Notes under the pieces: model-generated | The model's database searches: none | What the model was told of the DNA's origin: nothing | Seen by the model: only the letters and a program-made list of their open reading frames with translations | Position numbers and translations under genes: made by a program | NCBI GenBank assembly: GCA_964019055.1 | Contig: OZ025207.1 | Location: 15,341,357-15,405,356 of the forward strand | Direction of reading: 5' to 3' | DNA: 64,000 nucleotides | Source: Anthopleura xanthogrammica | Lineage: Eukaryota; Cnidaria; Anthozoa; Actiniaria; Actiniidae | In this document: piece by piece, positions 30,354 through 42,335 of the stretch | Layout of the letters: each line of letters opens with the position of its first letter | Numbering within the stretch: the first letter of the stretch is position 1

Positions 30354-32007
30354 TTAATCTATAGAATAAGCCTGCTTGAAAAGATAAGTTTTTAGCCTTT
30401 TCTTGAAGATACAGATGGAACTACTACTTTTTATATCGTAAGGAATACTATTCCAAAGTCTGGGCGCACAGACTGAAAAAGCGCGCAAACCATACGTTTT
30501 AAGGTTATATACAGGCTCAGCCAATAAAAGCTTGGAAGAAGATCGCAAATTGCGACGAGGAACATAGGGTTCCAGTAAAGCTACGAGATAATCTGGTGCC
30601 ATACCATTAAGTACTTTATATGTTATAAGTAGAATCTTAAAAGTGATACGATAATCAACTGGCAACCAGTGTAATTCCATCAAAATAGGGGTGACGTGAT
30701 CATACTTATGTGAAAGTGTAATTAATCTAGCTGCACAATTAAATACATTCTGTATTCGTTTAGTCAGATATTGTGGTGAACCATATAAGAGCGCGTTGCA
30801 GTTATCTAGACGAGAAATAACAAAAGCATTAATTAATACCTTAGTGGTTTCTAGACTTAAAAATCTCCTGATACGAGATATAGATCTAAGATGGTAAAAA
30901 GCTGACTTGCACAGTTCAATGATGTGTCTATCTAAGCAAAAAGAGCTGTCAAAGACAACTCCAATGTTCCTAACACAGTCTGATGGTACGATCATCGAGT
31001 CACCAACTTGAACTTGAACTGAATCAAGTGATGGTGCAGGACGATGTTTAGCATGAAGAAGCAATAGCTCTGATTTATCTTGATTTAACTTTAGATTGTT
31101 AGGCAGCATCCATTTGTCGATGTCATCCAGGCACACTTCCAATTTAGCACTAGCTTTTTGGATATCACCAGCAACTGATGACTTGAAGGAGATATATATC
31201 TGTGTATCATCAGCATAAAGATGGTACGGTATGTCATGACGACGTAAAATGGAACCCAAAGGAGATACATAAAGCAGATACAGGATAGGACCCAGTACCG
31301 AGCCCTGTGGCACACCACAGCTCAAAGGACGACTTGAAGATCTTTCATTTTCAATGCTGACAAACTGTGTGCGACGAGACAGATACGATTTGAACCATAA
31401 TAAAGCTTTCCCTTGTATGCCAAAACAGTTGGAGAGTCGAGACAATAGAGTCTGGTAATCAACAGTATCAAAAGCAGCTGATAAATCCAAAAGCAAAAGC
31501 ATTACACAATAGTCATTATCAATAGAACGCAGAATATCATTCTGTACTCTGACTAAGGCTGTTTCAGTACTATGGCGACACTTGTAAGCTGACTGAAAAC
31601 ACTCACTGAGATGATTGGCATCAAGATACGAGTTGAGTTGATGGGCAACAACTTTCTCACAACATTTAGCAATGAATGGTAAATTGGAGATGGGCCTGAA
31701 GTTCTTTAACAGCTCATGGTCAAGGGATGACTTCTTAAGTACAGGCCTTACAAGAGCTTCCTTCATAGCATCAGGAACAGTAGAAGACTCCATGGAAGAG
31801 TTCACGATGTCGGTAATTACAGGTAGCAGCAGATCAAAACACTTATTCAAAAGCAGGCCAGGAAGAGGATCCAAAGCACAAGACTTAAAACCAGAAAGAC
31901 CAAGGAGATCAGACAGATCTTCAGATGTTACTGGCTTAAACTCGGTAAATCGAGAGTTACAATGATGGTCAACGTCAAGAGGAGAGTCAGAATTACATGT
32001 TCTTTTA
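30354..32007 (-). pseudogene. CR1-like LINE reverse transcriptase, 3' portion
   Basis: Non-LTR retrotransposon RT lacking its 5' part, which lies at 51725-52072 beyond a 19.7-kb insertion. Motifs: [47 protein letters not shown], the catalytic [12 protein letters not shown], and a C-terminal [16 protein letters not shown] stretch common in CR1/L2-type RTs. The RT frame is open to the stop at 30354. About 150 bases of 3' UTR follow, without a poly-A or clear terminal repeat. The open frame running on into 32008-32078 belongs to the inserted element's terminus, not the LINE. Confidence 0.88.
32002..32007. other. Target site duplication CTTTTA, left
   Basis: CTTTTA directly precedes the TATGGAGTG end of the 19.7-kb element. 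The same six bases follow the other end at 51725-51730. Dropping one copy and the element restores a continuous LINE reading frame. Confidence 0.9.
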
Positions 32008-32580
32008 TATGGAGTGTTATTACTGCCAAAATTCACTTTTGGTATTATGAAGGAAATTTGGAGTGCTGATGTTGTCATATTATCCGGGCTGTTTTCGCGT
32101 TATGATGGTGTTTTCGCGTTATGATGCTAATAATTCGGGCTGTTTTCGCGTTATGATGGTGTTTTCGCGTTATGATGCTAATAATTCGGGCTGTTTTCGC
32201 GTTATGATGGTGTTTTCGCGTTATGATGCTAATAATTCGGGCTGTTTTCGCGTTATGATGGTGTTTTCGCGTTATGATGCTAATAATTCGGGCTGTTTTC
32301 GCGTTATGATGGTGTTTTCGCGTTATGATGCTAATAATTCGGGCTGTTTTCGCGTTATGATGGTGTTTTCGCGTTATGATGCTAATAATTCGGGCTGTTT
32401 TCGCGTTGTGATGGTGTTTTCGCGTTATGATGCTAATAATTCGGGCTGTTTTCGCGTTATGATGGTGTTTTCGCGTTATGATGGTACCAAGAACCTTTGC
32501 GAGCGTATATACGGATCGAGAGGTCTTATGGGAAGGATAACAAAACCACGTGACAAATCCAAAATGGCGGAACTGAATGA
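32008..32580. repeat. Left terminal inverted repeat (573 bp) with eight 51-bp subrepeats
   Basis: Contains eight tandem 51-base units (32086-about 32483), each with two copies of TTTTCGCGTTATGATG. It then runs through a unique stretch (CCAAGAACCTTTGCGAGCG...) to end just after ATGGCGGAACTGAA, the start codon region of the transposase. The right terminus is the same sequence with two units; the length difference, 573 versus 267, equals exactly six units. Confidence 0.95.
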
Positions 32581-34687
32581 AATTTGTACGGAGCTTTCAA
32601 AGTTGTCCAACGATATCGAAAATGTTTCTCTCGGAAGAGGCGAGGTAGATTACTTTATTTACAAATTGGAGGAGCTGTGGAAGAGTCTTTTTCGAATTTA
32701 TTATGATATTTCAAGAACCAATACAGAAGTAGATGCCTCAATTTTCCAAAATATCAGAGAAGCAATTGCATGTCTTGAGGAATGCAATGGAATGCTAGAT
32801 TTGGCTTATCAGTGTCCTGTTCATTATCCTGGGAAGGTAGGACGCCCAAGAATATCTGTTAACAAAGAACAGTTGGAGTACTTAATCGATCACGATTTCA
32901 GTGCTGAAGATATCGCGAATGTTGAGTATATCAATACGAACGGTACATCGGCGGATGCAAGAGTTTGGATTGTCAATTAGAGCCTCTTATTCAGCCATAA
33001 TAGATGCAGAATTGGATACTGTCGTCAAGGAAATAATGACTGAGTTTCCAAATATTGGGTTTCGCAGAGTACATGGAGAACTTTCTAGATGGCAGATCAA
33101 GGTCACCCAACAGAGAATAAGAGAAACAATGCATCGGGTGGATCCAAATGGTGTTGCTTTAAGGTGGCTCACTTCAATTCCACGTCGAGTGTATAACGTC
33201 ACAGTACCGTTAGCATTGTGGCATATCGATGGTCATCACAAGCTCATAAGGTATTTTATTTATACACAAAATTATGTATCCATGGACGATGTAACATAAG
33301 TACTGTATGCATGGACTTATTTATGCTCATAGTAATGCACCTATCAATGTTAAGCCCAAGGGGGGACCCCGGGGCTAAGAAATGTAATCAAAGTCCCCAA
33401 AGTTATGTGAAATCCACTGTAACATTGATAGGTGCATTAGCTCTAAATAGAAAATTATAAGTTTTCATTAATTAATATTATGTATTGGGGGATATCCAAG
33501 TACCTTCAGAGTGACCATGCAGTGCTTAGGCTGATTTCTAAACTCTTGCGATTTAGGATCTTTGGATTCCAGTACCACCGAAGTACCCCTGGGGGATAGT
33601 GTTTGAAAATAAGATTGGTAATCTGAATCACTTTGTATCATAGGTGGAAACTAGTTATACATGGTGGTATTGATGGCTTTACTCGGATTCCAGTATATCT
33701 CAAGTGCTCCAATAATAATCGTGCTGATACAGTGCTTGAATGCTTCAAAGAAGCAGTGAACAAGTATGGATTACCTTCAAGGGTGAGAGCTGACCGAGGT
33801 GGAGAGAATGTAGGAGTGTCCTTGTTTATGCTGCAGCACCCATTACGTGGTCCCGGAAGAGGCAGTATGATTTGTGGACGAAGTGTACATAATCAAAGGA
33901 TAGAGCGCTTATGGAGGGATGTATACACTGGTGTGGTTTCATTATATTATCAAATTTTCTCTTACCTAGAAGAATGTGGGGAACTTGACCCAATGAATGA
34001 TGTTGAAATGTACTGTTTACATTTTATATTTATTCCAAGAATAAATCAACATCTTATGAAATGGCAAGAAGGTTGGAACCGACATCGCATACGAACTGCT
34101 GGAAACCGAACCCCATTGCAGCTTTACATAATGGAGCTTTTACAAGCCAATAGATTAAGTTCTGTTTTAAAAGAGGGAAACTACTCTTCAGTTTCTGAGG
34201 TTTGTATTTCATAGGCCATAATAGTCTAATTTGATATAGTCTGATGAAAGTGCTAAGATATAGAGAAAATTAAGGCTGCAAAGCAATAGCTTTTTGGAAG
34301 GTGTTGCTTAACAACTTCCAAAAATGCATATTTAGTGATGGTTTTCTCTAAAACAAAGTTAATTTACATTGTTTTGTGTACCATTACTTCACCACAATGA
34401 ATTGTATCATATGTCCTTAATGTAAGAAGAGATTTCCCTTCATTGACTATTTGATGCATTTTTTGAAACTTTAGGAGCTTCAGGGATATGGTATTGATTG
34501 GGATGGTCCTCTTCCACGAGAAGCAGCATGTGATGAAACCATAGAGGTGCCAGAAATTCCAACTTTATTAAGTAACAATCAGTTATCAATCCTAAAATCA
34601 GCTGTGGTCCCCCTTCAACAATCTCAAGTTTATGGAATAGACCTTTTTGTTAAAGCCAAAGGAATTGTTAGTGATCTTTTACAATAA
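32564..34687 (+). pseudogene. IS3-like integrase-type DDE transposase, one frameshift
   Basis: Exons 32564-33250, 33644-34199 and 34475-34687 have GT..AG borders. Summed length is one base more than a multiple of three, matching a +1 frameshift near 32918, between DFSAEDIA and MLSISIRTVHRRM. N-terminal helical part, then a helix-turn-helix (GRPRISVNKEQLEYLI plus SIRTVHRRMQEFGLS), then an integrase-type core: LWHIDGHHKL (D), [10 protein letters not shown] (D) and [11 protein letters not shown] (E). About 484 residues if intact. This is the integrase-core family common in corals and fish. The start codon lies in the terminal inverted repeat. The frame is open upstream through all eight subrepeats. 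Confidence 0.85.
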
Positions 34688-35116
34688 TAGTGGCTACTGC
34701 CTTGTGTCGATGAGTGAATGAGTAGCAAAAATCGGAATCAATCACTTTTTATAGCTTTTGAAACCCATCAGGAATAATACAACCAAATTGATTGAGAACA
34801 AGTCACAAAATGTTCATGAAACAAAATTTAAAAGTATTTTCTAGCTACAATCTCCATAGTATTAACTAGGTGACCATGATGTTGTAAGATTTAATAAGGC
34901 ACTTAGCAAAACGAATTTGTTTTAATGCAGAAATATAATGTATATATTAAGTACAACTATGGTATTGTTTCATGAATATATGGTAGGCACATCTTGAAAC
35001 GGTACAAAAACACAACCTGCACTGGATTCATTTTCACAACAAGAGTTGCATATTGTTACAACTTTTCCTTCAATAAAAGAGTAACACATTTTAAAAACAT
35101 ACAAACTAGAAAACTA
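34688..35116. other. Spacer, no gene
   Basis: AT-rich stretch between the transposase stop and the nested Harbinger-like element. Nothing recognisable. Repeated as 43837-44265. Confidence 0.6.
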
Positions 35117-35729
35117 GAGCGAAAACACTAGAACCATGAAATAAAAACAAAATAGTTACTAACTAATAGTTTTTATTTAGTGACTATTTAGTCAATATCA
35201 CTCAACCAGAAACAACAAATACAAAAGGAAACAATACCTCATTACAACTTTACTTGTCTTTTATAGTAACTAATAGTCGCTAAATAGAGATCTTTCACAT
35301 AACTTCAACTACTTATGATAATTAATCACTATAGTAGAAACAGCGACTAAATATGCAAATAAGTCTCTACACGCACGGGTGACTAATTGCACTGTCTTTT
35401 TCAGTCATTCTTTGCAGGCGAGTAGAATTATAATTGCTCATTTTCTCGGAAATTTTATCTGTATTGCTGTTTCTTTCAATTGTAAACGACGTTTTCATGA
35501 AGCTTTTTGTTAGTCCGTCTTCTCGTGTGTTAGATAGTTTGATTGTTTAAAATGTGAGACGATTTGCCCTTGTACAATACAATAAAATACCACACAGCTT
35601 ATACCAGATGCAAAAGTATTTATTTATTTTTGCTTTATTTATTTGTGTTATGATTTTTGGATACTAGCCACTTTTTTGCAATATATACGAATTCATATTT
35701 CTCATGTATGAGATATCCGACTTTTTTCA

Positions 35730-36830
35730 TTAAAGATCATCAAAAAGTACAACATGCCTTTGAGCTATGAATGTACACAGCTCGACAACAACTGGCTGAA
35801 ACCATCTTGGATGGCGCCATACGCTTCCTATAGAACGATATGTTTTTACATGTTTGAATGTGTGTTCAACAATAATGCGACATCTAGAAAGTCGATGATT
35901 GAATCTTCGTGCTAATCGTTGGAGGCGTCTAATCTGAACTGCACGAAAAGGTGTTAACAATGGAGGAATGTCTCCATATCCCTTGTCTGCCAAAATCACA
36001 GCACCGCGGGGCATATCATAATTCGTTCCTGGTCCAATTCTCTCCATTAAGTTATAATTGCCAGCATCATTAATTGAACCAAGGAAACCAGCCTGTAGGA
36101 AAACAATGTTACCAAGATTATCTACGATAAGCTGGGTGTTCATGAGATGGTAATGACGGTGACCACTGAAAAAGTCTTGCTGGGGTTCGGCTTCAGGTCT
36201 GTAAATTTCATGTGGCGTACCATCGATGCACCCAACAGCATCAGGAAAAGAACGCCAGTTTCCCCGCAAAGCGTTCCACTCTGCCAAACTTGGCCATGAT
36301 ACTTGATTGTGAAAATATCGCCATAAAATTGGGATTACACTATGGATTATACTTGTAACTGTAGATGGACTCACATCAAACCATAATGCAAGAGTGTCCA
36401 CACAAGGATATTTTCTAAGCCAAACAAAGGTCAGTAAAACTTTGTTTAGGTTGTTAAGCTTGGAATCCTTTTTCCTTTGTCTTTGCCCTCCCCTCCTGTT
36501 TAAACGAGTTTCGGGAAGCTCTCCGGTGTTTAACCAAAATAGGTACCTTTGGTTTTTCATATCATCAAAAACATTTTTTCCTTGAAACTGGAAGCCACCG
36601 AATCCTGGATCAAGACGTTGCATAATGCGGCCGATCAATGGAGGAGCATTTGGAAGCGATGATAGCAGCATTATAATGGAAACCAACATCCGTATGAAGT
36701 TCTGCAGTTGGTTGAAATTGTTAGCAGGTGGTGGAGAAAGCTGCACCAACAACGTTAGGAAAGCTCCAATTACAGCCACGAACTGATGAACGGGAATCGG
36801 CATATTGTAATATCGCGCAGGAATATTCAT
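35730..36830 (-). CDS. PIF/Harbinger-type DDE transposase, copy 1
   Basis: 366 residues, single exon, intact. A helix-turn-helix (about 130-175: LNKVLLTFVWLRKYPCVDTL then FDVSPSTVTSIIHSV) precedes the DDE_Tnp_4-type nuclease core: VGCIDGTPHEIYRP (D1), AVILADKGYGDIPP (D2) and RCRIIVEHTFKHVKTYR (E). It would cut and paste the nested element, probably with the neighbouring SANT protein as DNA-binding partner, as known for Harbinger. Copy 2 at 44879-45979 has the same predicted protein. Confidence 0.9.
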   Translation of the reverse strand: MNIPARYYNMPIPVHQFVAVIGAFLTLLVQLSPPPANNFNQLQNFIRMLVSIIMLLSSLPNAPPLIGRIMQRLDPGFGGFQFQGKNVFDDMKNQRYLFWLNTGELPETRLNRRGGQRQRKKDSKLNNLNKVLLTFVWLRKYPCVDTLALWFDVSPSTVTSIIHSVIPILWRYFHNQVSWPSLAEWNALRGNWRSFPDAVGCIDGTPHEIYRPEAEPQQDFFSGHRHYHLMNTQLIVDNLGNIVFLQAGFLGSINDAGNYNLMERIGPGTNYDMPRGAVILADKGYGDIPPLLTPFRAVQIRRLQRLARRFNHRLSRCRIIVEHTFKHVKTYRSIGSVWRHPRWFQPVVVELCTFIAQRHVVLFDDL

Positions 36831-37365
36831 ATTTCCATGTATGGCCTTTTTATATAATATGACAGGTTTAATTAATGGATAGTATTAATTTGTCCCCAAA
36901 GGGGACAAAAAAACAACAGCATTGATGATGATGAATAGATATCCAACTAAAAGCAATTCATTTTTGTTCCAGCTCATGCATGCAGTATGGTGATCGCACT
37001 TAAACCGTGAAATTGACTTAGGTAAATTGTGCAAAATAGTAGCAATTAGACAATAGGAAACGCTTTAATTGCGTTCACTGTAATGCCTATAAAATAAATG
37101 GTATTACGTAACTGGACTTCGCACCAGAAGAAAAGACTATTGTTCTTTCCTTTTTTCATCCGAAATGTTTATTTTATTTGCAAAGTTTGAACCTCCCCTT
37201 TTTCGAGAAGAGTTGAAATTCGTTAGGCCTAAGTTTGTTAAAATAAAGATAGAGTCATCATTCCAACAAGCTTCTTTTGTTAATAGACGAAAGTTTGCCT
37301 TTTGTTAAGTATTGCTATAAAGGTAGAGTCCATAACCATTCATTCAAGCCTTTTCAGATAGTAAA

Positions 37366-38156
37366 ATGGCACAATTCTGGCGACCATTCGAAGAACTTGA
37401 AACAGACCAACATCAACCATCAGTGGGTCAAATTTCGGGTACGTTTTGAGACCTTTGTTACTATACAATGTTATCTATGGTCGTTGGATAATTAAATATC
37501 GTCTTGTTTTCTCTTATGCAGTTGCTTCAGCCAAGAAATCTAGCCGTCTTCCAATTTCAGAAGAAGAAAAAGCAATTGTACTCGAGACTTACTCAATATT
37601 TTCAGGGTGGGACGAAATACTCAAACACGTCAAGCAGCGCATTAATGATCAACCTATTCGTGGTAATAGAAGCTCAAATTTAAAAAAGTATTATTCAAAT
37701 ACAGCACGAGAAGCTATCATAAAAAGGATTCGCCGAATTGTAAGCCAAAATGTCGCTGAGGCTCAGAGAGTTGCAAAACAACAGGAGCACACATCCGCTA
37801 CACAACAGTCAGTCCGAATGTCCCAGACCATCTTAGAAGCAAAGACAAGATATTCAACGAAAAGCAGTCCTGAAGAAAGAGCAAAGGCAAAGTTGAATTT
37901 CGCTGCAAATCTGAATGACGATGATTCTGAGGAAGAGGAGGAAGAAGAAAGCACAGTTCAAACCAACTCTGCCGTTAAGGAGCCAGCCTCGTCACAGGGT
38001 GCCACAGTGGGAAAGTGTAAGAAGAGGAAGAAATCTAAAGGAAATTCAATGGCTGCAAACAAGGCGCACACCGAAATGTGTGATAAGGCAATGAAAATGA
38101 TGGGAAGAATTGACAAATTTTTAGATAGATTTGAAAGTGGAGACGAAACAGATTGA
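37366..38156 (+). CDS. SANT/Myb-like partner protein of the Harbinger-like element, copy 1
   Basis: Two exons, 37366-37438 and 37522-38156, joined by an 83-base GT..AG intron; 235 residues in frame. It starts MAQFWRPFEELETDQ. Residues about 40-100 (KAIVLETYSIFSGWDEILKH ... SNTAREAIIKRIRRIVSQN) look like a helical DNA-binding domain. An acidic run (DDDSEEEEEEE), a basic nuclear signal (KCKKRKKSKG) and a C-terminal helix follow. In Harbinger elements such proteins guide the transposase to the ends and the nucleus. The SANT label is inferred from context and helix pattern. Confidence 0.75.
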
Positions 38157-38596
38157 AAAAAGTAAATAAAGATTGAGATTTAACAAAATTTGACTCCTTC
38201 ATTAGCTGTAGGTACATTGTATTCAATGTACCTATAAGAGGGGTGGGGGCGGCACTCTTTGATAGGCAGGCAAAGTTTTTCATGTTTTCTCCATAAAGAT
38301 CACTAAAATTTCGAGGATTGCCCCCACTCCAACACTTTTCGATCACCCCATGTGTTTATTGGCTGCACTCTATTGTCCTCTATGACTTTTGCCTGCATTT
38401 TGTGCACAAGAATGACTGAAAAAGACAGCGCAATTAGTCACCCGTGCGTGTAGAAACTTATTTGCATATTTAGTCGCTGTTTCTACTATAGTGATTAATT
38501 ATCATAAGTAGTTGAAGTTATGTGAAAGATCTCTAATAAGAACTATTACACACTAACAATTTGATTTTGTTTCATGGTTCTAGTGTTTTCGCTCTA

Positions 38597-38903
38597 TCCA
38601 CAACATGTATAACACTGTTATACCCTCTAAAGGGGTTTGTTATGAGGAATAAGAGCATACTAACTTTGTTGACCAAACTTGGACCTGTTATCTTGGTAAC
38701 ACTCAAAAATAAAAGGCCAGACCTAATCTTAAGTTCCCTAATAAAGAGCTCCTGGTGTTTTGGCCTTAAGAGAATAATTTAACCCAACAACTTCAATTTA
38801 AAAAACCAAGAAAGTAAAAAAGAAAACAATTAAAAAATAGCCATTCTTTCTCAGTGTCAACAGTTTGCTGAATAACAAAACGGGAGAATAACTTCTCATG
38901 CGT
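38597..38903. other. Spacer, no gene
   Basis: AT-rich sequence between the nested element and the 3' end of the HECT gene; it probably includes the ligase 3' UTR. Repeated at 47746-48054. Confidence 0.55.
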
Positions 38904-41900
38904 TTAAAATCTACCATAACCAGTTGCTTGGGCAGAGATAGTGATGCTTATCTTTTGCTTGAACTGATTATAATCTTTGGCATCAGTGGGAATGGAAAGA
39001 ACACCCATGCATGCTTCTGGGTCAGGAAGGGTCTTCTCCTTTCTGTTGAACTTTATGTACACAGGCTGTACTGGGTATTGTGGACTACCAAGAACAAATT
39101 GCAAGAATCTTCCTGTAGTTGGACTGTATTGGTCATTTGAAGAAACTATGAATTTAAAATGTAACATAAGTCAGTTTTCCTTAGATGTTTTTCATGATGG
39201 ATAATCTAGTGTTATTAACATAATTCAAATACCTGGGAGGGAAGAGACATATTCCTTGATCCACTCAAAGGCCTTCTCTTGACTTTCGTCTACGTCTTTT
39301 ACACTTGCATGTAGAGCAATTTTCTTCACTAGGGAATCACCTGTTACAGTGATATCATTTACCCTAGGGAAAACATGGGAATCCAAAAGGTGATTACTCT
39401 TTTGGAGAAATGAAGCCAAGTGTATTATTTCCATTCCTCTGTGGATGTCATCCATTTCAAGTTTACGGATAATCAGGGCAAAATGAATCAATATTTTTTC
39501 ACATGCAGCATCTCTGTTGGACTTGACAATTAGTTTGTTCACAAACCCAGCAGCAACTAGGGTATTAACCACGGCTTCATCTGCATTCAGTTCTTTAAAC
39601 TCCTCATCTGTTTTTGCATTCTTCACCTAACATAAAAAATAGTAAGTTATTTGAGTTTTTTATAGACCTAAAATCTACATGTAGTGGTGGATTTAGAGTA
39701 CCAGTAATTCATATAAACCACTCAGATATTTATAAAATTGTAAATTCCAGATTTTCAAATACTAGTTTTTTAGAAATATTTGAGTAGTTTATCATTAACT
39801 CTAGATCCGCCACTGAAAAAGATGTACTGTTGCTACTAACAGTCAGTTCCTTTTAGTTTTTCTTATTTATTAAATCCATTCCCAAGTGTTTCTCTTATTT
39901 GTTTACCCGTTGAAGTATTTCTCTAACTTCACAGTCTGGAATATCTCTAGAACTGAGATATGGTATGGCCTCATCAACTGATGCAGTTATAATGTAAGCT
40001 GCTGCTGCCTTGGAAACACCAATAAGTGGATACCCATCGTGTAGAAAGGAATGACAAATCATTAGTCCAGCATAATAAAATAGCATAGAATCTAGAGATT
40101 CTACACAATGGATTGGCACAAGGTGATCTGCCTCGCCCTCAAAAAGATGAACTGAAGAATCTCCAGATGCAAGGAGAGACATGCACAAATGAAAGTATTC
40201 TCTAGTAGGACCAGAGGCATCTGTGCCATCTTCTCCTTTGAATTCAACGTCAGGTGTTCCTCTTATATTGAGCCCCTTCTTGTACAGCTTGAATATTTCA
40301 CGAAGAGGTTTGAGTGATTGACGATCAATAATAATTGGCTGCTGTAGGGCAGGGTTCAACCAATAGCGCCTGAAAGCTCCAAGTGTTGAAGGAACAGTGT
40401 CAAACACTGATGTTAACATGGCATCATCATCTTTTTGTTCTTCTGAAATCAAATACATTCAGATATGAATATATTAACATCCATCTTAAGTTCAAAATAT
40501 CTAACAAAGGCAAAAATAATAATTTAAACAATTTTAGCTATGGCATCAAGGGGATACTTCAAAAGTATTGTAACATATATTTGCTTATTTAAAGCTTGTA
40601 CTCTTGGTTTGGCATTAATGTAACTTATGTGATAAAAACAGCGTACTTAGTAGAGGGGATTTAATACAAATCAAACTAATAAATGAGTAAATACAAACCA
40701 AGAAGTTCTGCAACAGTTGCTTCAACAGAACCCATTCTTGAATAGGTTCTTTGTATCTCTCTATATTCTTTATCAGGAAAAATGTCCATGATATGGGCTA
40801 AAGAGTCATCAGGATCCAAACTTGACTCAGGGTCAGATGTAATAGGCACAGGATTCTAATGATAAATTAAGAAGACTTCAATTTTCTTCTTGCTTATTTC
40901 AGTTTTGCCAAGCAATAACATGTCCTGTCAAATAATTGGATGAGTGAAGCTATCTTTTTGATACAGTGCTTGTAGTTCTGTTTACATGTGTCACGACTCA
41001 GCTATACACTGTACATGTCTTTTGTTTTGTGTAGATATTCTTTACCCAAGAAACCCCAGAAACCCACAAACATTACCTCTTCATCTCCTTTTGTCAGGTC
41101 GACTGTGCATGTACTGGTTATCTTGTCTGCACTGGGATTGTCTTTCTCAGACCGGCAAATACATCCTTTACTTATTAAGGGAATAAATCTTGCAACAACA
41201 AGCATTTATAACTGGTTTAGAGTATCATAGTAGTTTTGTGTCCTCGATATCTAGGTTCAAGATGAAGTCAACTCACCTTCCATCATGCTCCTCACCACTA
41301 CCACATGTCTCTGTATGCTGGCGCAAAATATTGACATTTATCAGCTCACCACAAGTGAAACATTTTTCTTTTGGCCATTCAAACCCTTTCTATACAACAT
41401 AGAAAATTTATTTACATTATAAGATGAACATGAATCGACTTAGTTTGTACAAGGACTAATATAATATACCTTCTGCAGGCTCATAACAAATACCCTACCC
41501 TGAAGATGGACAAGATACCAAATCTATCCAGCCCCCAACCCCTACTATTACCACTTCTCTCCAAGTTGGGGGGTCAGGGTCTATATTGACTGGTGCATAA
41601 CAAACACTTGTAAATTAAAATTTTGAAGATGTTAATTTATGTAAAAATCATCCTTAATATTAATCCTCCCCAACTGATTAATCAAAATAATTAAATTAGC
41701 ATTTGTTGCACACTTACATGTTTATCTTGTTCCCCATGGGACTCTAGCGACAGAGACTTCTGAATTGGTCTTATGTATCCCTTGGCCTGCATAAGACAAG
41801 ATTTCAAGAATTGTACATCATAACCACCAGGTGGAATTGTGATGACTTCCAGGATTTTACTAGAACCCGCAAAAGTTCGCATTATTTCGAATCCTCCGCA

Positions 41901-42323
41901 GTCTTTCATGCCGGGAAACACGTCCAGAATCTTTGTTTTGACGTGTTCTGCATTCCCATCTTTTTGGAAAACAATGTCCCTATCCCCGAGTCCTGCCAGG
42001 CTATGTTGAAGTTTCTGCTTGGAGGTAGGCACTTCTTGCGATAAGTTACTTCCAAACAGAAAGAATTTGTGAGTCCATGTATTCCTCACTGGAATGAAAA
42101 TCTTATCACTTGTTTTACGTCTCTTTTGAGATGGACCTGGCCTTTGAAAGGATGAAGATGGCTTAAAAGCAAAAAGTTTGCGATGCTCCTCTTTAACCTT
42201 ACTTTCTCCACTTGTCACGGGAGAAGATTCGGTACATTTTTTCAAAGCTTCTGCAGCCGTCGCTAGTTTGTCAACACATTCTTTGAGTGAAGATCCAAAT
42301 GTTTTCTCGTTCAGTTCCGCCAT
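38904..42323 (-). CDS. HECT E3 ubiquitin ligase with C2HC finger and CUE-like domain, copy 1
   Basis: Seven exons with GT..AG introns: 42323-41718, 41389-41277, 41188-41077, 40855-40699, 40442-39907, 39626-39233, 39145-38904. They sum to 2160 bases, in frame, 719 residues. Residues 1-202 are of unknown fold, with a basic KRRKTSDK stretch. A C2HC (UBZ4-like) finger has C212, C215, H227, C231 (KCFTCGEL...HTETCG). A CUE-like domain lies at about 294-329 (DIFPDKEYREI...VEATVAELL). The HECT domain is about 350-719, with GEDGTDASGPTREYFHLC and the catalytic LPDPEACMGVL (Cys about 685). All parts bind or transfer ubiquitin. The internal joint left only 9 bases of terminus before the ATG, so its promoter is lost. 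Confidence 0.88.
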
Positions 42324-42335
42324 TTTGGATTTGTC

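Larger units (their letters stand above)
35117..38594. mobile_element. Nested Harbinger/ISL2EU-like element, copy 1
   Basis: Outer inverted repeats GAGCGAAAACACTAGAACC (35117) and complement (to 38594) are flanked by TA. A second, longer inverted block starts AGAGATCTTTCACATAAC (35286-about 35413 and 38406-38534), flanked by AAT on both sides. The right arm lacks about 110-130 bases present between the two blocks on the left. Which border is the true end is open: TA fits ISL2EU, a 3-bp site fits Harbinger. It contains a DDE transposase (-) and a SANT/Myb-like gene (+), transcribed outward from the centre. Confidence 0.75.
33184..42332. repeat. Tandem duplication, unit 1 (9149 bp)
   Basis: Starts inside transposase exon 1 and ends inside the inner part of the right-type terminus. 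Unit 2 (42333-51483) follows head to tail. The joint has GTC at all three breakpoints, left, middle and right (microhomology 3 bp). The few differences I saw include single-base changes near 35450, 37263 and 40225 and a longer G run near 47393. Confidence 0.93.

Noticed and set aside
32008..32078. N-terminal extension of the LINE reverse transcriptase into the element's terminus
   Set aside because: The target duplication and the matching inverted copy at 51.7 kb show that these ~70 bases belong to the transposon end.
41002..41230. Separate small genes on both strands in this stretch and its duplicate at 50.15 kb
   Set aside because: The minus-strand part is exon 3 of the HECT gene; the others are shadows or intron.
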